Source of the DNA: Firmicutes bacterium UBA1422
Lineage (GTDB): Bacteria > Bacillota > Clostridia > Peptostreptococcales > Anaerovoracaceae
Direction: 5' to 3'
NCBI GenBank assembly: GCA_002304835.1
Contig: DBPK01000027.1
Location: 36,780-90,524 of the forward strand
Length of the DNA: 53,745 bases
Positions 26,708-34,547 of the stretch are shown here, in pieces. Made by a program: the position numbers and the translations under genes. The notes under the pieces are model-generated. The model did not search any database. It was not told where the DNA came from and saw only the letters and a program-made list of their open reading frames with translations. The stretch's first letter is position 1. Each line of letters starts with the position of its first letter.

Positions 26708-29700
26708 ATGCTGAATGTTTATTATGGTCGAGAAGATCTGATAAAAGAAAAATTCATATTTGATAGCATCAATAAAAGCCGGCAGGAGAACAACAGAGAA
26801 GTGATAATGATAGTGCCGGACCAGTATACTCTGCAAGCAGAGCGTGATGCCTTTTTTTATTTAAAAGAAAATATACTTTTGGATATGGAGATAGTAAGCT
26901 TTTCTCGTCTGGCCACAATTATACTGTCTGAAACAGGGGGCGGCAGAAAGACACTGATAGATAAAAGAGGCAGACATATGCTGCTGTTTAGAATACTTAT
27001 GAAGATAGAAAACGAGCTGGAATTATATAAAGGATCCTGTTCAAATAGGGCTTTTATAGATATGACAAACAATTTTATATCCGAAATGAAGCAGTACGGA
27101 GTATCTCCGGAAATGCTGGCAGAAATAAAAGAACATGTTGATGATAAAAGTTTTCTTTACAGAAAACTGTCGGATATAGAAAAAATATATACTGAATATG
27201 AAAAAAGGATAAAAGGAAAGTATATTGATACAGAAGATCAGATCGATATTTTTTCGGCGAAAATATCCGAATCAAAAAAAATACAGAAAAAAACAGTTTG
27301 GGTGTACGGGTTTGATTACTTCACCCCAAAGAATTTGCAGATCATAAGCAAATTGCGCAATGCCGCTTATGAGGTCAATATTGTTATGACCTGGGATAAC
27401 TGCGGCCCGGACAATAAACTTTTTCGTATAACAGGCAAAATGATAAAAAAGCTCCGGCCCGAAAATTGTTTTGAGATAGGGCAGGAATATCTGGCAAAAA
27501 GAGCTCCCGCCATTGGCAAACTGGAGAAGGAAGTATTTGCATTGCCAGCCGGGACATATGATAAAGCTGAAGGAATAGAACTTGTAGAGGCGGCAAACTT
27601 TTATACAGAAGCAGAGACTGCTGCTGCTTTCATAAGAAAAACCGTGAGAGAAAAGAGGATAAGCTATAAAGATATTGCGGTGATATGTAATGATATGACA
27701 GAGCGGGGAAGCATCTGCAAAAGAGTTTTTGCAGAATACGGTATAGAGCTTTTTATGGACAGGAAAAGGGACATAATGTACAGTCCCATAGTAAGTTATA
27801 TTATTTCTCTCCTTAAAATTATTGGTGGCGGATATAAAACCGAGGACATTTTCAGTATGCTGAAAACCGGCCTGGCAGGTTTTGAAAATAATGAAATCGA
27901 AGAACTGGAAAACTATGCACACAAATATAAAGTAAGAGGATCTGTCTGGAAAAAAGAATTTGTAAAGGGTGAAACAGAGTACGGAAAAGACGGGATAAAA
28001 GAACTGAATGATTTAAGACGGCGGCTGACGGAGCCTATGGAAGCTCTGGGCAAGACAATGAAAGAAGCCAGGACTGTAAGTGAAAAAATTTCACTGCTTT
28101 ATGATTTTCTTGCGGAGAGATCAGGAATACCTGAAAAAACTGAGACTCTGATCTCGCAACAAAAGGAAGCCGGACATCTTGAAAAAGCTGAAGAGACAGC
28201 GCAGATATGGAATGTGACAGCAGGGCTGATGGATCAGATGGTGGAAATAATAGGAGAAGAGAAAATCTCCATGAAAGATCTTGCCTCGCTTTTTGAAGCC
28301 GGATTTTCTTCGGTAGAGATAGGAGTGCTTCCTCCTGCCGCGGATGGCCTTATAATGGGAACCATGCAAAGGACCAGAATAAGCAGTGTAAGAATAGTGA
28401 TGATACTGGGTGCCAATGAGGGGGTATTGCCTGCCAATGCTGCGGGGGAGGATATACTAAATGAGGACGAAAAAACATTTTTATTAAATAAAGGAATAGA
28501 AATATGCAAAATAGACCGGCTACGCAACATGGAAGAGGATCTGGCAATTTACAGAAATCTTACAAAAGCCAAAGACATGATATGGATCAGCTGGTCTGCT
28601 TCCGATACAGAAGGTAAGAGGCTTAAGCCCTCTTCCCTCTTTTCCAAGGTCAGAGAGATATTTCCCAATGTGGAAGTCAAAAAGGACATAGTCAGCAGAT
28701 GTGATGCTTTTGATCTGGTGGAGACCGAAAAAAGCACCCTTAAGCACCTCACCCATGCCCTTGGAAGAAAAAAGACGGGACAAGCATTGGAGGAACCATG
28801 GAAAGAGGCTATTTCCTGGTATATAGAAAACGGAAAAACTGAAATTGCAATGATAAGGGAGGGTCTTCTTTATAAAGGCAAAGAGAAAAACCCTCAAAAA
28901 GCCTTGACTGATATTCTTTATGGTATATCAGAAAAAGGTTCAATTTCCATCAGCCCTTCAAGACTGGAATGCTACGGAAGATGTCCTTTTTCACATTTTG
29001 TCAGGTATGGCCTTCGCCCGGATGAGAGAAAACAGTATGAAGTGGGGCCTTCTGATATGGGAGATATTTATCACAGATGTCTTATGTTGCTTTCCAAAGC
29101 ACTAACAACAGACATGGCTGTAACATCAGAAGGATCGCCGTGGATGACGGTCACCCGTGATCAATGCAGACAAATGGTGCATGACTTTGTTGCAGCCGAA
29201 AAAAATAATTATAGAGAAGGCATACTTGCCGGCGGGGGGGAACAAACCTACAGAAGCAAAAGGATGGAAGAGGTATGTGAAGAAGCTTCCTGGCAGATGA
29301 TAGAACACGTCAGAAAGGGCAGAATAGAGAAAATGGCATTTGAAGAGCCCTTTGGCAGGGGGAAAAACATAGGACCCATAGAAATATTCACCGGGGAGGA
29401 GAAAATAGGAGAAAAACCCAAAATATATATTGAAGGGAAAATCGACCGTGTGGATATGCTGCCGGGACAAAATGTAAAAATAATAGATTACAAGTCGGGG
29501 GCAGACAAATATGATGAAAAAGAAGTCAAAGCAGGGATAAAGCTGCAGCTTATCCTTTATCTAAGAGCCGCCGCCGGAAAAGAAAAAAGCGAAAATAAAA
29601 AAATGTATCCCGCAGGTACATTTTATTTCCACGTAAAAGAACCTGATATAGATGCGGGGGAAATGAATTGTTCTCAAAAAGAAATATTCCGTTCGGAACT

Positions 29701-30019
29701 TGAAGAGAATATAAGAAAAGCCTTCAGAATGGACGGCGTAATGGTCAATAAGCCCGAAGTGCTGGACAGCATAACCGGAGGAGATCTGCTGGTTCTTTCT
29801 TCAAAGGGCAAAGGAAGGGCAATGGAAGAAAAGGAGTTCAATGATATGCTGGCAGAGGTATATGACAAAGCAGACGGCATGTGCAGAAGCCTTGTCCGGG
29901 GAAATATATCCAAAAGTCCAAAGAGAAAAAATGAATACACATCCTGTACATATTGTGCCTACAAAGGGATATGCAGATTCGATACCGCATTTTCCCAGTG
30001 CCGTTTCGAGAAAATATGA
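26708..30019 (+). CDS. addB: AddB-type nuclease/helicase-like subunit without Walker A
   Basis: The B subunit of AddAB, which processes double-strand DNA ends for recombination. Length 1103 aa. The C-terminal RecB-type nuclease domain has SRLECYGRCPF, GKIDRVD (Asp913) and IIDYKSG (Asp927, Lys929). Four cysteines, C759, C1080, C1083 and C1089, match the 4Fe-4S staple of AddB. The N-terminal Rossmann-like region keeps VPDQYTLQAE but the expected GxxGSGKT loop is replaced by YYGREDLIKEK, so nucleotide binding is probably lost. No addA follows; the next genes are tRNAs. RBS AGGAG. Family call firm, subunit partner unproven. Confidence 0.85.
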   Translation: MLNVYYGREDLIKEKFIFDSINKSRQENNREVIMIVPDQYTLQAERDAFFYLKENILLDMEIVSFSRLATIILSETGGGRKTLIDKRGRHMLLFRILMKIENELELYKGSCSNRAFIDMTNNFISEMKQYGVSPEMLAEIKEHVDDKSFLYRKLSDIEKIYTEYEKRIKGKYIDTEDQIDIFSAKISESKKIQKKTVWVYGFDYFTPKNLQIISKLRNAAYEVNIVMTWDNCGPDNKLFRITGKMIKKLRPENCFEIGQEYLAKRAPAIGKLEKEVFALPAGTYDKAEGIELVEAANFYTEAETAAAFIRKTVREKRISYKDIAVICNDMTERGSICKRVFAEYGIELFMDRKRDIMYSPIVSYIISLLKIIGGGYKTEDIFSMLKTGLAGFENNEIEELENYAHKYKVRGSVWKKEFVKGETEYGKDGIKELNDLRRRLTEPMEALGKTMKEARTVSEKISLLYDFLAERSGIPEKTETLISQQKEAGHLEKAEETAQIWNVTAGLMDQMVEIIGEEKISMKDLASLFEAGFSSVEIGVLPPAADGLIMGTMQRTRISSVRIVMILGANEGVLPANAAGEDILNEDEKTFLLNKGIEICKIDRLRNMEEDLAIYRNLTKAKDMIWISWSASDTEGKRLKPSSLFSKVREIFPNVEVKKDIVSRCDAFDLVETEKSTLKHLTHALGRKKTGQALEEPWKEAISWYIENGKTEIAMIREGLLYKGKEKNPQKALTDILYGISEKGSISISPSRLECYGRCPFSHFVRYGLRPDERKQYEVGPSDMGDIYHRCLMLLSKALTTDMAVTSEGSPWMTVTRDQCRQMVHDFVAAEKNNYREGILAGGGEQTYRSKRMEEVCEEASWQMIEHVRKGRIEKMAFEEPFGRGKNIGPIEIFTGEEKIGEKPKIYIEGKIDRVDMLPGQNVKIIDYKSGADKYDEKEVKAGIKLQLILYLRAAAGKEKSENKKMYPAGTFYFHVKEPDIDAGEMNCSQKEIFRSELEENIRKAFRMDGVMVNKPEVLDSITGGDLLVLSSKGKGRAMEEKEFNDMLAEVYDKADGMCRSLVRGNISKSPKRKNEYTSCTYCAYKGICRFDTAFSQCRFEKI

Positions 30020-30064
30020 AGCATATAACAAAAATATTGCCGGATAATTTTTTTGATGTCTGTC

Positions 30065-30093
30065 TTGACGGAAGTTTTGTGCCATAGTAGAAT
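30065..30093 (+). promoter_or_regulatory. Promoter of the tRNA-Thr/tRNA-Ala pair
   Basis: TTGACG (30065-30070), 17-bp spacer, TAGAAT (30088-30093). The first tRNA begins 32 bp downstream. A second TTGACG at 30108 has no correctly spaced -10. Confidence 0.7.
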
Positions 30094-30125
30094 ACCATTG
30101 TACGTTTTTGACGGAAGGATATAAT

Positions 30126-30201
30126 GCCACCTTAGCTCATCCGGCAGAGCAGCACATTCGTAACGTGCAGGTGGCCGGTTCGACCCCGGCAGGTGGCTCC
30201 A
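30126..30201 (+). tRNA. tRNA-Thr (anticodon CGT)
   Basis: 76 nt with encoded CCA. Acceptor arm GCCACCT pairs with AGGTGGC. D-arm GCTC/GAGC, T-arm GCCGG/CCGGC with TTCGACC loop. The anticodon loop TTCGTAA gives CGT, reading ACG. The last pair of the anticodon stem is an A-C mismatch; otherwise the cloverleaf is regular. Confidence 0.93.
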
Positions 30202-30207
30202 TAACGA

Positions 30208-30283
30208 GGGGCATTAGCGCAGCTGGGAGCGCGTTTGACTGGCAGTCAAGAGGTCACGGGTTCGATCCCCGTATGCTCCACCA
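30208..30283 (+). tRNA. tRNA-Ala (anticodon GGC)
   Basis: 76 nt with encoded CCA. Acceptor GGGGCAT pairs with ATGCTCC and includes the G3-U70 wobble that marks alanine tRNAs. D-arm GCGC/GCGC, anticodon stem TTTGA/TCAAG, loop CTGGCAG (anticodon GGC), T-arm ACGGG/CCCGT. It lies 6 bp after tRNA-Thr, so they are probably cotranscribed. Confidence 0.95.
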
Positions 30284-30287
30284 AATA

Positions 30288-30322
30288 AAAACCCTTGCAA
30301 TTACAGGATTGCGGGGGTTTTT
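30288..30322 (+). terminator. Terminator after the tRNA pair
   Basis: AACCCTTGCAAT pairs with ATTGCGGGGGTT (two G-T wobbles) around an 8-nt loop, followed by a T-run. It ends the tRNA transcript. Confidence 0.8.
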
Positions 30323-30365
30323 GATTAAAAGAAAAAGCATTAGCAATGGGTATGTAAATTAGTTG

Positions 30366-30386
30366 TAATATATTCAAGATATATTA
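30366..30386 (+). promoter_or_regulatory. AT-rich palindrome upstream of the HTH-desulfoferrodoxin gene
   Basis: TAATATAT (30366-30373) and ATATATTA (30379-30386) are perfect inverted 8-bp arms around TCAAG, 77 bp upstream of the start at 30464. Placement suits an operator, perhaps for the HTH protein itself, but AT-rich palindromes arise easily by chance. I see no confident promoter in 30323-30463. Confidence 0.35.
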
Positions 30387-30463
30387 AACTCTACGAAGCG
30401 GAGGTTTCTTTTGTTGCCTAAAAATAGTATTATGTCCAAAGAAGAAAAGAAAGGAAAAATGAT

Positions 30464-31066
30464 ATGACGAATTATGTTACATCGGAGGTAATAAGAACTC
30501 TGCGGGAAAAAAAGAAATACACACAGAAACAGCTGGCGGACATCCTTTCCGTAAGTGACAAGACCATTTCAAAGTGGGAAACAGGCAAGGGCCTGCCGGA
30601 CATAACCCTGATAGAGCCTCTTGCAAAAGCCCTTAATGTTTCAGTGGCAGAGCTGTTATCGGGAGAATATATGATCAACCGCAACAAAGCAGCAAATATG
30701 CTTAAATGTAATTTCTATGTGTGCCCTGTTTGCGGAAATGTTATCAGCTCAACAGGAGAAGGGGCATTCAGTTGCTGCGGGATAACTCTGCCTCCCTTGG
30801 AAGCGGAATCAGCAGATGGCGGGGATGAGGCTTCGCTGCAGCATAGGATGGATATAAATGAAATAGAGGATGAGTACTATGTGACACTGGATCATCCCAT
30901 GGAAAAAGAACATTATATATCGTTTTTTGTATATGCCACATTTGACAGGATACAGACAGTGAAGCTTTATCCGGAGCAGGATCCCGGGTTCAGGGTACAA
31001 AGGGGCGGAAGAGGGACGATATATGCCTACTGCAATAAGCACGGATTTTTTAAGCAAAAGATATGA
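30464..31066 (+). CDS. XRE-type HTH regulator fused to a desulfoferrodoxin (Dx-SOR) module
   Basis: Three domains in 200 residues. Residues 5-65 are a Cro/CI-type HTH (TQKQLADILSVSDKTISKWETGKGLPD). Residues about 80-110 match desulforedoxin, with CPVC (Cys87, Cys90) and adjacent Cys104/Cys105, able to hold a rubredoxin-like Fe(SCys)4 site. Residues 125-200 match superoxide reductase: His127, His144, His150, Cys190 and His193 are spaced like the His4-Cys ligands of D. vulgaris desulfoferrodoxin (HPMEKEHY and CNKHG). The residue before His127 is Gln, where active superoxide reductases have the catalytic Lys of the EKH motif. I infer an iron-based redox or superoxide sensor rather than a mainly enzymatic protein. 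RBS AAAGGA. It converges on the protease gene with 19 bp between. Confidence 0.88.
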   Translation: MTNYVTSEVIRTLREKKKYTQKQLADILSVSDKTISKWETGKGLPDITLIEPLAKALNVSVAELLSGEYMINRNKAANMLKCNFYVCPVCGNVISSTGEGAFSCCGITLPPLEAESADGGDEASLQHRMDINEIEDEYYVTLDHPMEKEHYISFFVYATFDRIQTVKLYPEQDPGFRVQRGGRGTIYAYCNKHGFFKQKI

Positions 31067-31085
31067 GCAGATAGAAAAAACAATT

Positions 31086-32657
31086 TTATATTTTGCTGCG
31101 CTCTTCTCTTTTTTTCCTTGAGGCTCTTAATATAAGTGCAGCAATAAAAGCAAAAAAGGCAATGAGACCGATGGCGGCAGCTATCCACAGTTCCCAAAGG
31201 GGCTCGCTGTCGTCGGTGAATGCTTTGATCCTTATATTAGTATCTCCGTCGGCACTGACATCTTTCCATTCATGCCCGTCTTTTGAAATAAAACTTTGAC
31301 CTTTGGCAGAAGAAACATCATATTCTGACCACCCGTATCTTTTGGCATCGGTGTCAACGGGAAGAAAAACATTTTCATTTTTATCTGTTTTGAACTCGAT
31401 CACCACTGAAAAAGGCATCTTTTCTTTAAGGCGCACCGGATCATCAAGATCAACAGTATAGTATCCTGCATAGGAGGTCCGCCCTGTCTGTTTTTCACTG
31501 AGCCTGGCCCGGCCGCTTACGGGGTCTTTTGGGTCTTTCATATTGGTATATATCTGAACAGAATACTTGATCTTGGAATTTTGTGTGGCAAAGAATGATA
31601 TCGCCTTTAAGGTTTCATCTTTTTTTGATTTGAAAACATTGGACATGAAGGCTTTTTTATGGTGTGCAATGTCCTGGGCAGTGGAACCGCCTCCGTCATA
31701 CTGATATATATACTGATAATTGTCTGCATTGTCAAAGTCCAAAAACACAGCATAATCATCGATGCACTTATCATGATATGAAAGCCAGAAGCAGCCGTCA
31801 TTTCCCCAGTTGCTACCCCATGAGTTTTTTATAAGCCAGGCACCGTTTTCCCCGGGTGAAGGAGAAAAGTTTTCTGCCGGATAATCATCGTCCCAGCCTA
31901 TAACAGCCACTTCATGATCCGGCATTTGTCCGGGATAGGGGTGATAATAAGTCATATTAGTGGAGGATACACCCGGAACTTCATGGTAACTGTAGTCCCA
32001 GTAACCCGAATAGTAGCAGATAACCGGAGAGCCGTGTTTGATAAGCATGGATTTAATGGAATCACGATCCTTTGCATTTACCCACCACGCGTTGCGAAGA
32101 TGGGCCCGATCAAGGTCATATTCTAAGCTTTTATCAAGCTTGGTGTTTTTGTCAGCGTCTTCATAGGCGGGTTTCACTTTTTTTTCTTTTACGGGGCCCA
32201 TCCACGAGGCCAGAGCAAAGGTTGTTAGATATGCTTCTCCGCCAACATCCAGATAATCGGCTTCTGTTGAGTTGATAACTTTGTCTCCCTTTGTACCTCC
32301 GGAAGGATCGGGATTTCTGTCATACATGAAACGGGCCAGCTGAAGCTCTGAAAGGTCGATCTTGTCGGGGTCCTTTTTCTCTCCTCCCGCAAGACCTTTC
32401 ATAAGCAGGTTGGTTTCGGCGGCAGAAATGGCGGCAAATGACCAGCATGTGCCGTGCCATCCCTGATCCTTGCAAGCAGTTACTAAATTTTTATCTCGAA
32501 GATCATATTTTTCCGGGAGATTTTTGTTGACTTTCACAGAGGGCAAATCAAGCTCGGACCAGTATGTGAGATCGGGGGTTTTGGCAACGGCAAGAGAGGG
32601 GATCGAAAGGATCCCCAAAAACAAAGCTATAATAAATATCATAATTGATTTTTTCAT
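31086..32657 (-). CDS. Secreted, C-terminally anchored papain-like (C1) cysteine protease
   Basis: A 523-residue exported protein. A signal peptide spans about 1-25 (basic MKK, long hydrophobic core, AVA-K cleavage-like site). The C1 peptidase core has QGWHGTCWSFAA with catalytic Cys71 and oxyanion Gln65, the catalytic His in PDHEVAVIGWDDDY, and Asn in IKNSWGSNWG. About 190 residues after the core resemble the beta-rich lectin-like domain seen in related proteins. A membrane helix and basic tail end it (ILRASRKKREER). I chose the ATG at 32657 for the signal peptide; the ATG at 32693 would add 12 residues and has no RBS. Likely an extracellular or cell-surface protease. It is divergent from the acyl ligase operon. 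Confidence 0.88.
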   Translation of the reverse strand: MKKSIMIFIIALFLGILSIPSLAVAKTPDLTYWSELDLPSVKVNKNLPEKYDLRDKNLVTACKDQGWHGTCWSFAAISAAETNLLMKGLAGGEKKDPDKIDLSELQLARFMYDRNPDPSGGTKGDKVINSTEADYLDVGGEAYLTTFALASWMGPVKEKKVKPAYEDADKNTKLDKSLEYDLDRAHLRNAWWVNAKDRDSIKSMLIKHGSPVICYYSGYWDYSYHEVPGVSSTNMTYYHPYPGQMPDHEVAVIGWDDDYPAENFSPSPGENGAWLIKNSWGSNWGNDGCFWLSYHDKCIDDYAVFLDFDNADNYQYIYQYDGGGSTAQDIAHHKKAFMSNVFKSKKDETLKAISFFATQNSKIKYSVQIYTNMKDPKDPVSGRARLSEKQTGRTSYAGYYTVDLDDPVRLKEKMPFSVVIEFKTDKNENVFLPVDTDAKRYGWSEYDVSSAKGQSFISKDGHEWKDVSADGDTNIRIKAFTDDSEPLWELWIAAAIGLIAFFAFIAALILRASRKKREERSKI

Positions 32658-32718
32658 AGTTTTACGGTCTTCCCGGAGAAAAGATCCTTTCATTTTGGCA
32701 GTTATTGATACTGACTTT

Positions 32719-32747
32719 ATTATATATTATTTTCAATTTATCCACAA
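32719..32747 (-). promoter_or_regulatory. Promoter of the papain-like protease gene
   Basis: On the minus strand, TTGTGG (32747-32742), 17-bp spacer, TATAAT (32724-32719). The transcript would start about 55 nt before the chosen ATG. It overlaps the oppositely directed ligase promoter. Confidence 0.5.
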
Positions 32748-32758
32748 TGTGATATAAT
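32730..32758 (+). promoter_or_regulatory. Extended -10 promoter of the acyl ligase operon
   Basis: TTTTCA (32730-32735), 17-bp spacer, TATAAT (32753-32758) with TG one base upstream (TGaTATAAT). It lies 34 bp before the ATG at 32793. Confidence 0.6.
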
Positions 32759-32792
32759 ATTTTACTATAAAATTTGAAAAGAAAGGATCAAA

Positions 32793-34547
32793 ATGAATAG
32801 TAGGAAATATAAAGATAATTTTTATAAAGTACGGGAAATACGGGATCTAAGAGAACTGATCAAAGGGTCTGTGGAGAAAAGGAAGTCTTATCCGGCTTTC
32901 CTTGTAAAAGATACTCCCGGAGGAGAGTACAAACCGATTTCGTATTCAAAATTCGATACTGACATAGATGGACTCGGCACAGCTTTTATAGATATGGGGC
33001 TTGCGGGCACCAAAATAGCCATAATCGGTGAAAACAGCTATGAATGGGTAGTTGCGTATCTGGCAGTCACCAATGGTACGGGAGTGGTGGTGCCCATCGA
33101 CAGAGAGTTGCATCCCAAAGAGATAGCTCATCTGATCCAGAGGTCAGGCGCCAATGTTATCGTGCACTCACGTAAAATGGAAAAAGCAGTAGATGAAGTC
33201 CTGGCATATGTAAGAAATGTAGAACATGTCATCGATATGACAGCGGCAGAGGATACAGAGGACAGACTTTCCATGATGAAACTCATAGAAAAGGGAAACA
33301 AGTTGATGGCTGCAGGAGACAGACGTTTCACAGATGCGCAAATTGACCCTGATGTAATGTGCGCATTGCTTTTTACTTCAGGCACCACGGGAATGGCCAA
33401 AGGGGTTATGCTTTCACACAAAAACATAGCATCAAATGTATATAACATGTCCCAGTATGTGGATATAATAGAAGAAGGGGTCGGGCTTTCCGTTCTGCCG
33501 ATGCATCATACATATGAATTGACATGTCATATATTTACCGGCCTTTATCAGGCCATAACTCTGGCCATATGCGAGGGATTAAAACATATCCAGAAAAACA
33601 TGGTTGAGTCAAGAGCCACAGTTATGCTCAGTGTGCCGCTGATATTTGAGACCATGCACAAAAAAATCTGGAAAAAACTTGAGGCAAACGGCTCTGCCGG
33701 CAAGGCCAGGAGAATGATATCCTTATCCAAAAAACTGAAATTATACAATCATGATAAACTTATCAGAATGATATTCAAAGATCTGCATGAGCAGACAGGA
33801 GGAGGCATGGTCCAGTTCATTGCAGGAGGCGCCGCTATAGATCCAAGAGTAATAGAGGATTACGAGGCCATGGGGATCCCCATGATACAAGGGTACGGAA
33901 TGACAGAGAATTCGCCTATAATCGCCGTCAACAGAGACTGTTACAGCAAGGCGGCCTCTGTGGGTCAGCCTATGCCGAATACTGAGGTAAGGATAATCGA
34001 TCCTGATGAAAACGGTATGGGAGAAATAATATGCAAAGGGCCCTCTGTAATGCTTGGGTATTATAACGATCCTGTTGCCACAAAAGAGACCATTATAGAC
34101 GGATGGCTCTATACAGGCGATTACGGGTATATGGACAAAGAGGGTTATCTTTATATTTCAGGTAGAAAAAAGAATGTTATCGTAACTAAAAACGGCAAGA
34201 ATGTTTTCCCTGAAGAGGTTGAATTCTGTCTGACTGAAAGCGAGTACATACAGGAAGCCCTTGTCCACGGAATAGAAGATGAAAGAACGGGAGATACCAT
34301 AATAAAGGCGGAGATATTTCCCGACTATGAGCACATATCAGAGCAAAAAGGAGATATAGATGAAGACGGACTGAGAGAGTTATTAAAAATTGTTATAGAC
34401 GATATAAATGAGGAAATGCCCCTTTACAAGAGAGTTAGAAGATTCGGCATAAGAAAGGAAGAATTCAGTAAAACCACAACAAGAAAGATCAAACGTTATA
34501 ATGCTGAGAATAAGAGCAGTGAAGGACAGGAGGATGTAAAATGCTGA
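32793..34547 (+). CDS. AMP-binding acyl-CoA synthetase-like protein, first copy
   Basis: A 584-residue ANL-superfamily ligase related to long-chain fatty acyl-CoA synthetases: it activates a carboxylic acid to acyl-AMP, then usually to the CoA thioester. The P-loop-like FTSGTTGMAKG starts at 194; motifs QGYGMTENSP, YTGDYGYMDKEGYLYISGRKKNVI and a C-terminal basic KKIKRY-like region with the catalytic Lys (TTRKIKRYNA) follow. No membrane segment is apparent. RBS GAAAGGA. It overlaps the second copy by 7 bases. Substrate unknown. Confidence 0.88.
   Translation: MNSRKYKDNFYKVREIRDLRELIKGSVEKRKSYPAFLVKDTPGGEYKPISYSKFDTDIDGLGTAFIDMGLAGTKIAIIGENSYEWVVAYLAVTNGTGVVVPIDRELHPKEIAHLIQRSGANVIVHSRKMEKAVDEVLAYVRNVEHVIDMTAAEDTEDRLSMMKLIEKGNKLMAAGDRRFTDAQIDPDVMCALLFTSGTTGMAKGVMLSHKNIASNVYNMSQYVDIIEEGVGLSVLPMHHTYELTCHIFTGLYQAITLAICEGLKHIQKNMVESRATVMLSVPLIFETMHKKIWKKLEANGSAGKARRMISLSKKLKLYNHDKLIRMIFKDLHEQTGGGMVQFIAGGAAIDPRVIEDYEAMGIPMIQGYGMTENSPIIAVNRDCYSKAASVGQPMPNTEVRIIDPDENGMGEIICKGPSVMLGYYNDPVATKETIIDGWLYTGDYGYMDKEGYLYISGRKKNVIVTKNGKNVFPEEVEFCLTESEYIQEALVHGIEDERTGDTIIKAEIFPDYEHISEQKGDIDEDGLRELLKIVIDDINEEMPLYKRVRRFGIRKEEFSKTTTRKIKRYNAENKSSEGQEDVKC

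Noticed and set aside
30108..30121. Second TTGACG box just before tRNA-Thr
   Set aside because: The nearby TATAAT is far too close; the promoter at 30065-30093 is correctly spaced.
30108..30362. 84-codon ORF across the tRNA pair
   Set aside because: It runs through two complete tRNA genes and their terminator; the reading frame is incidental.
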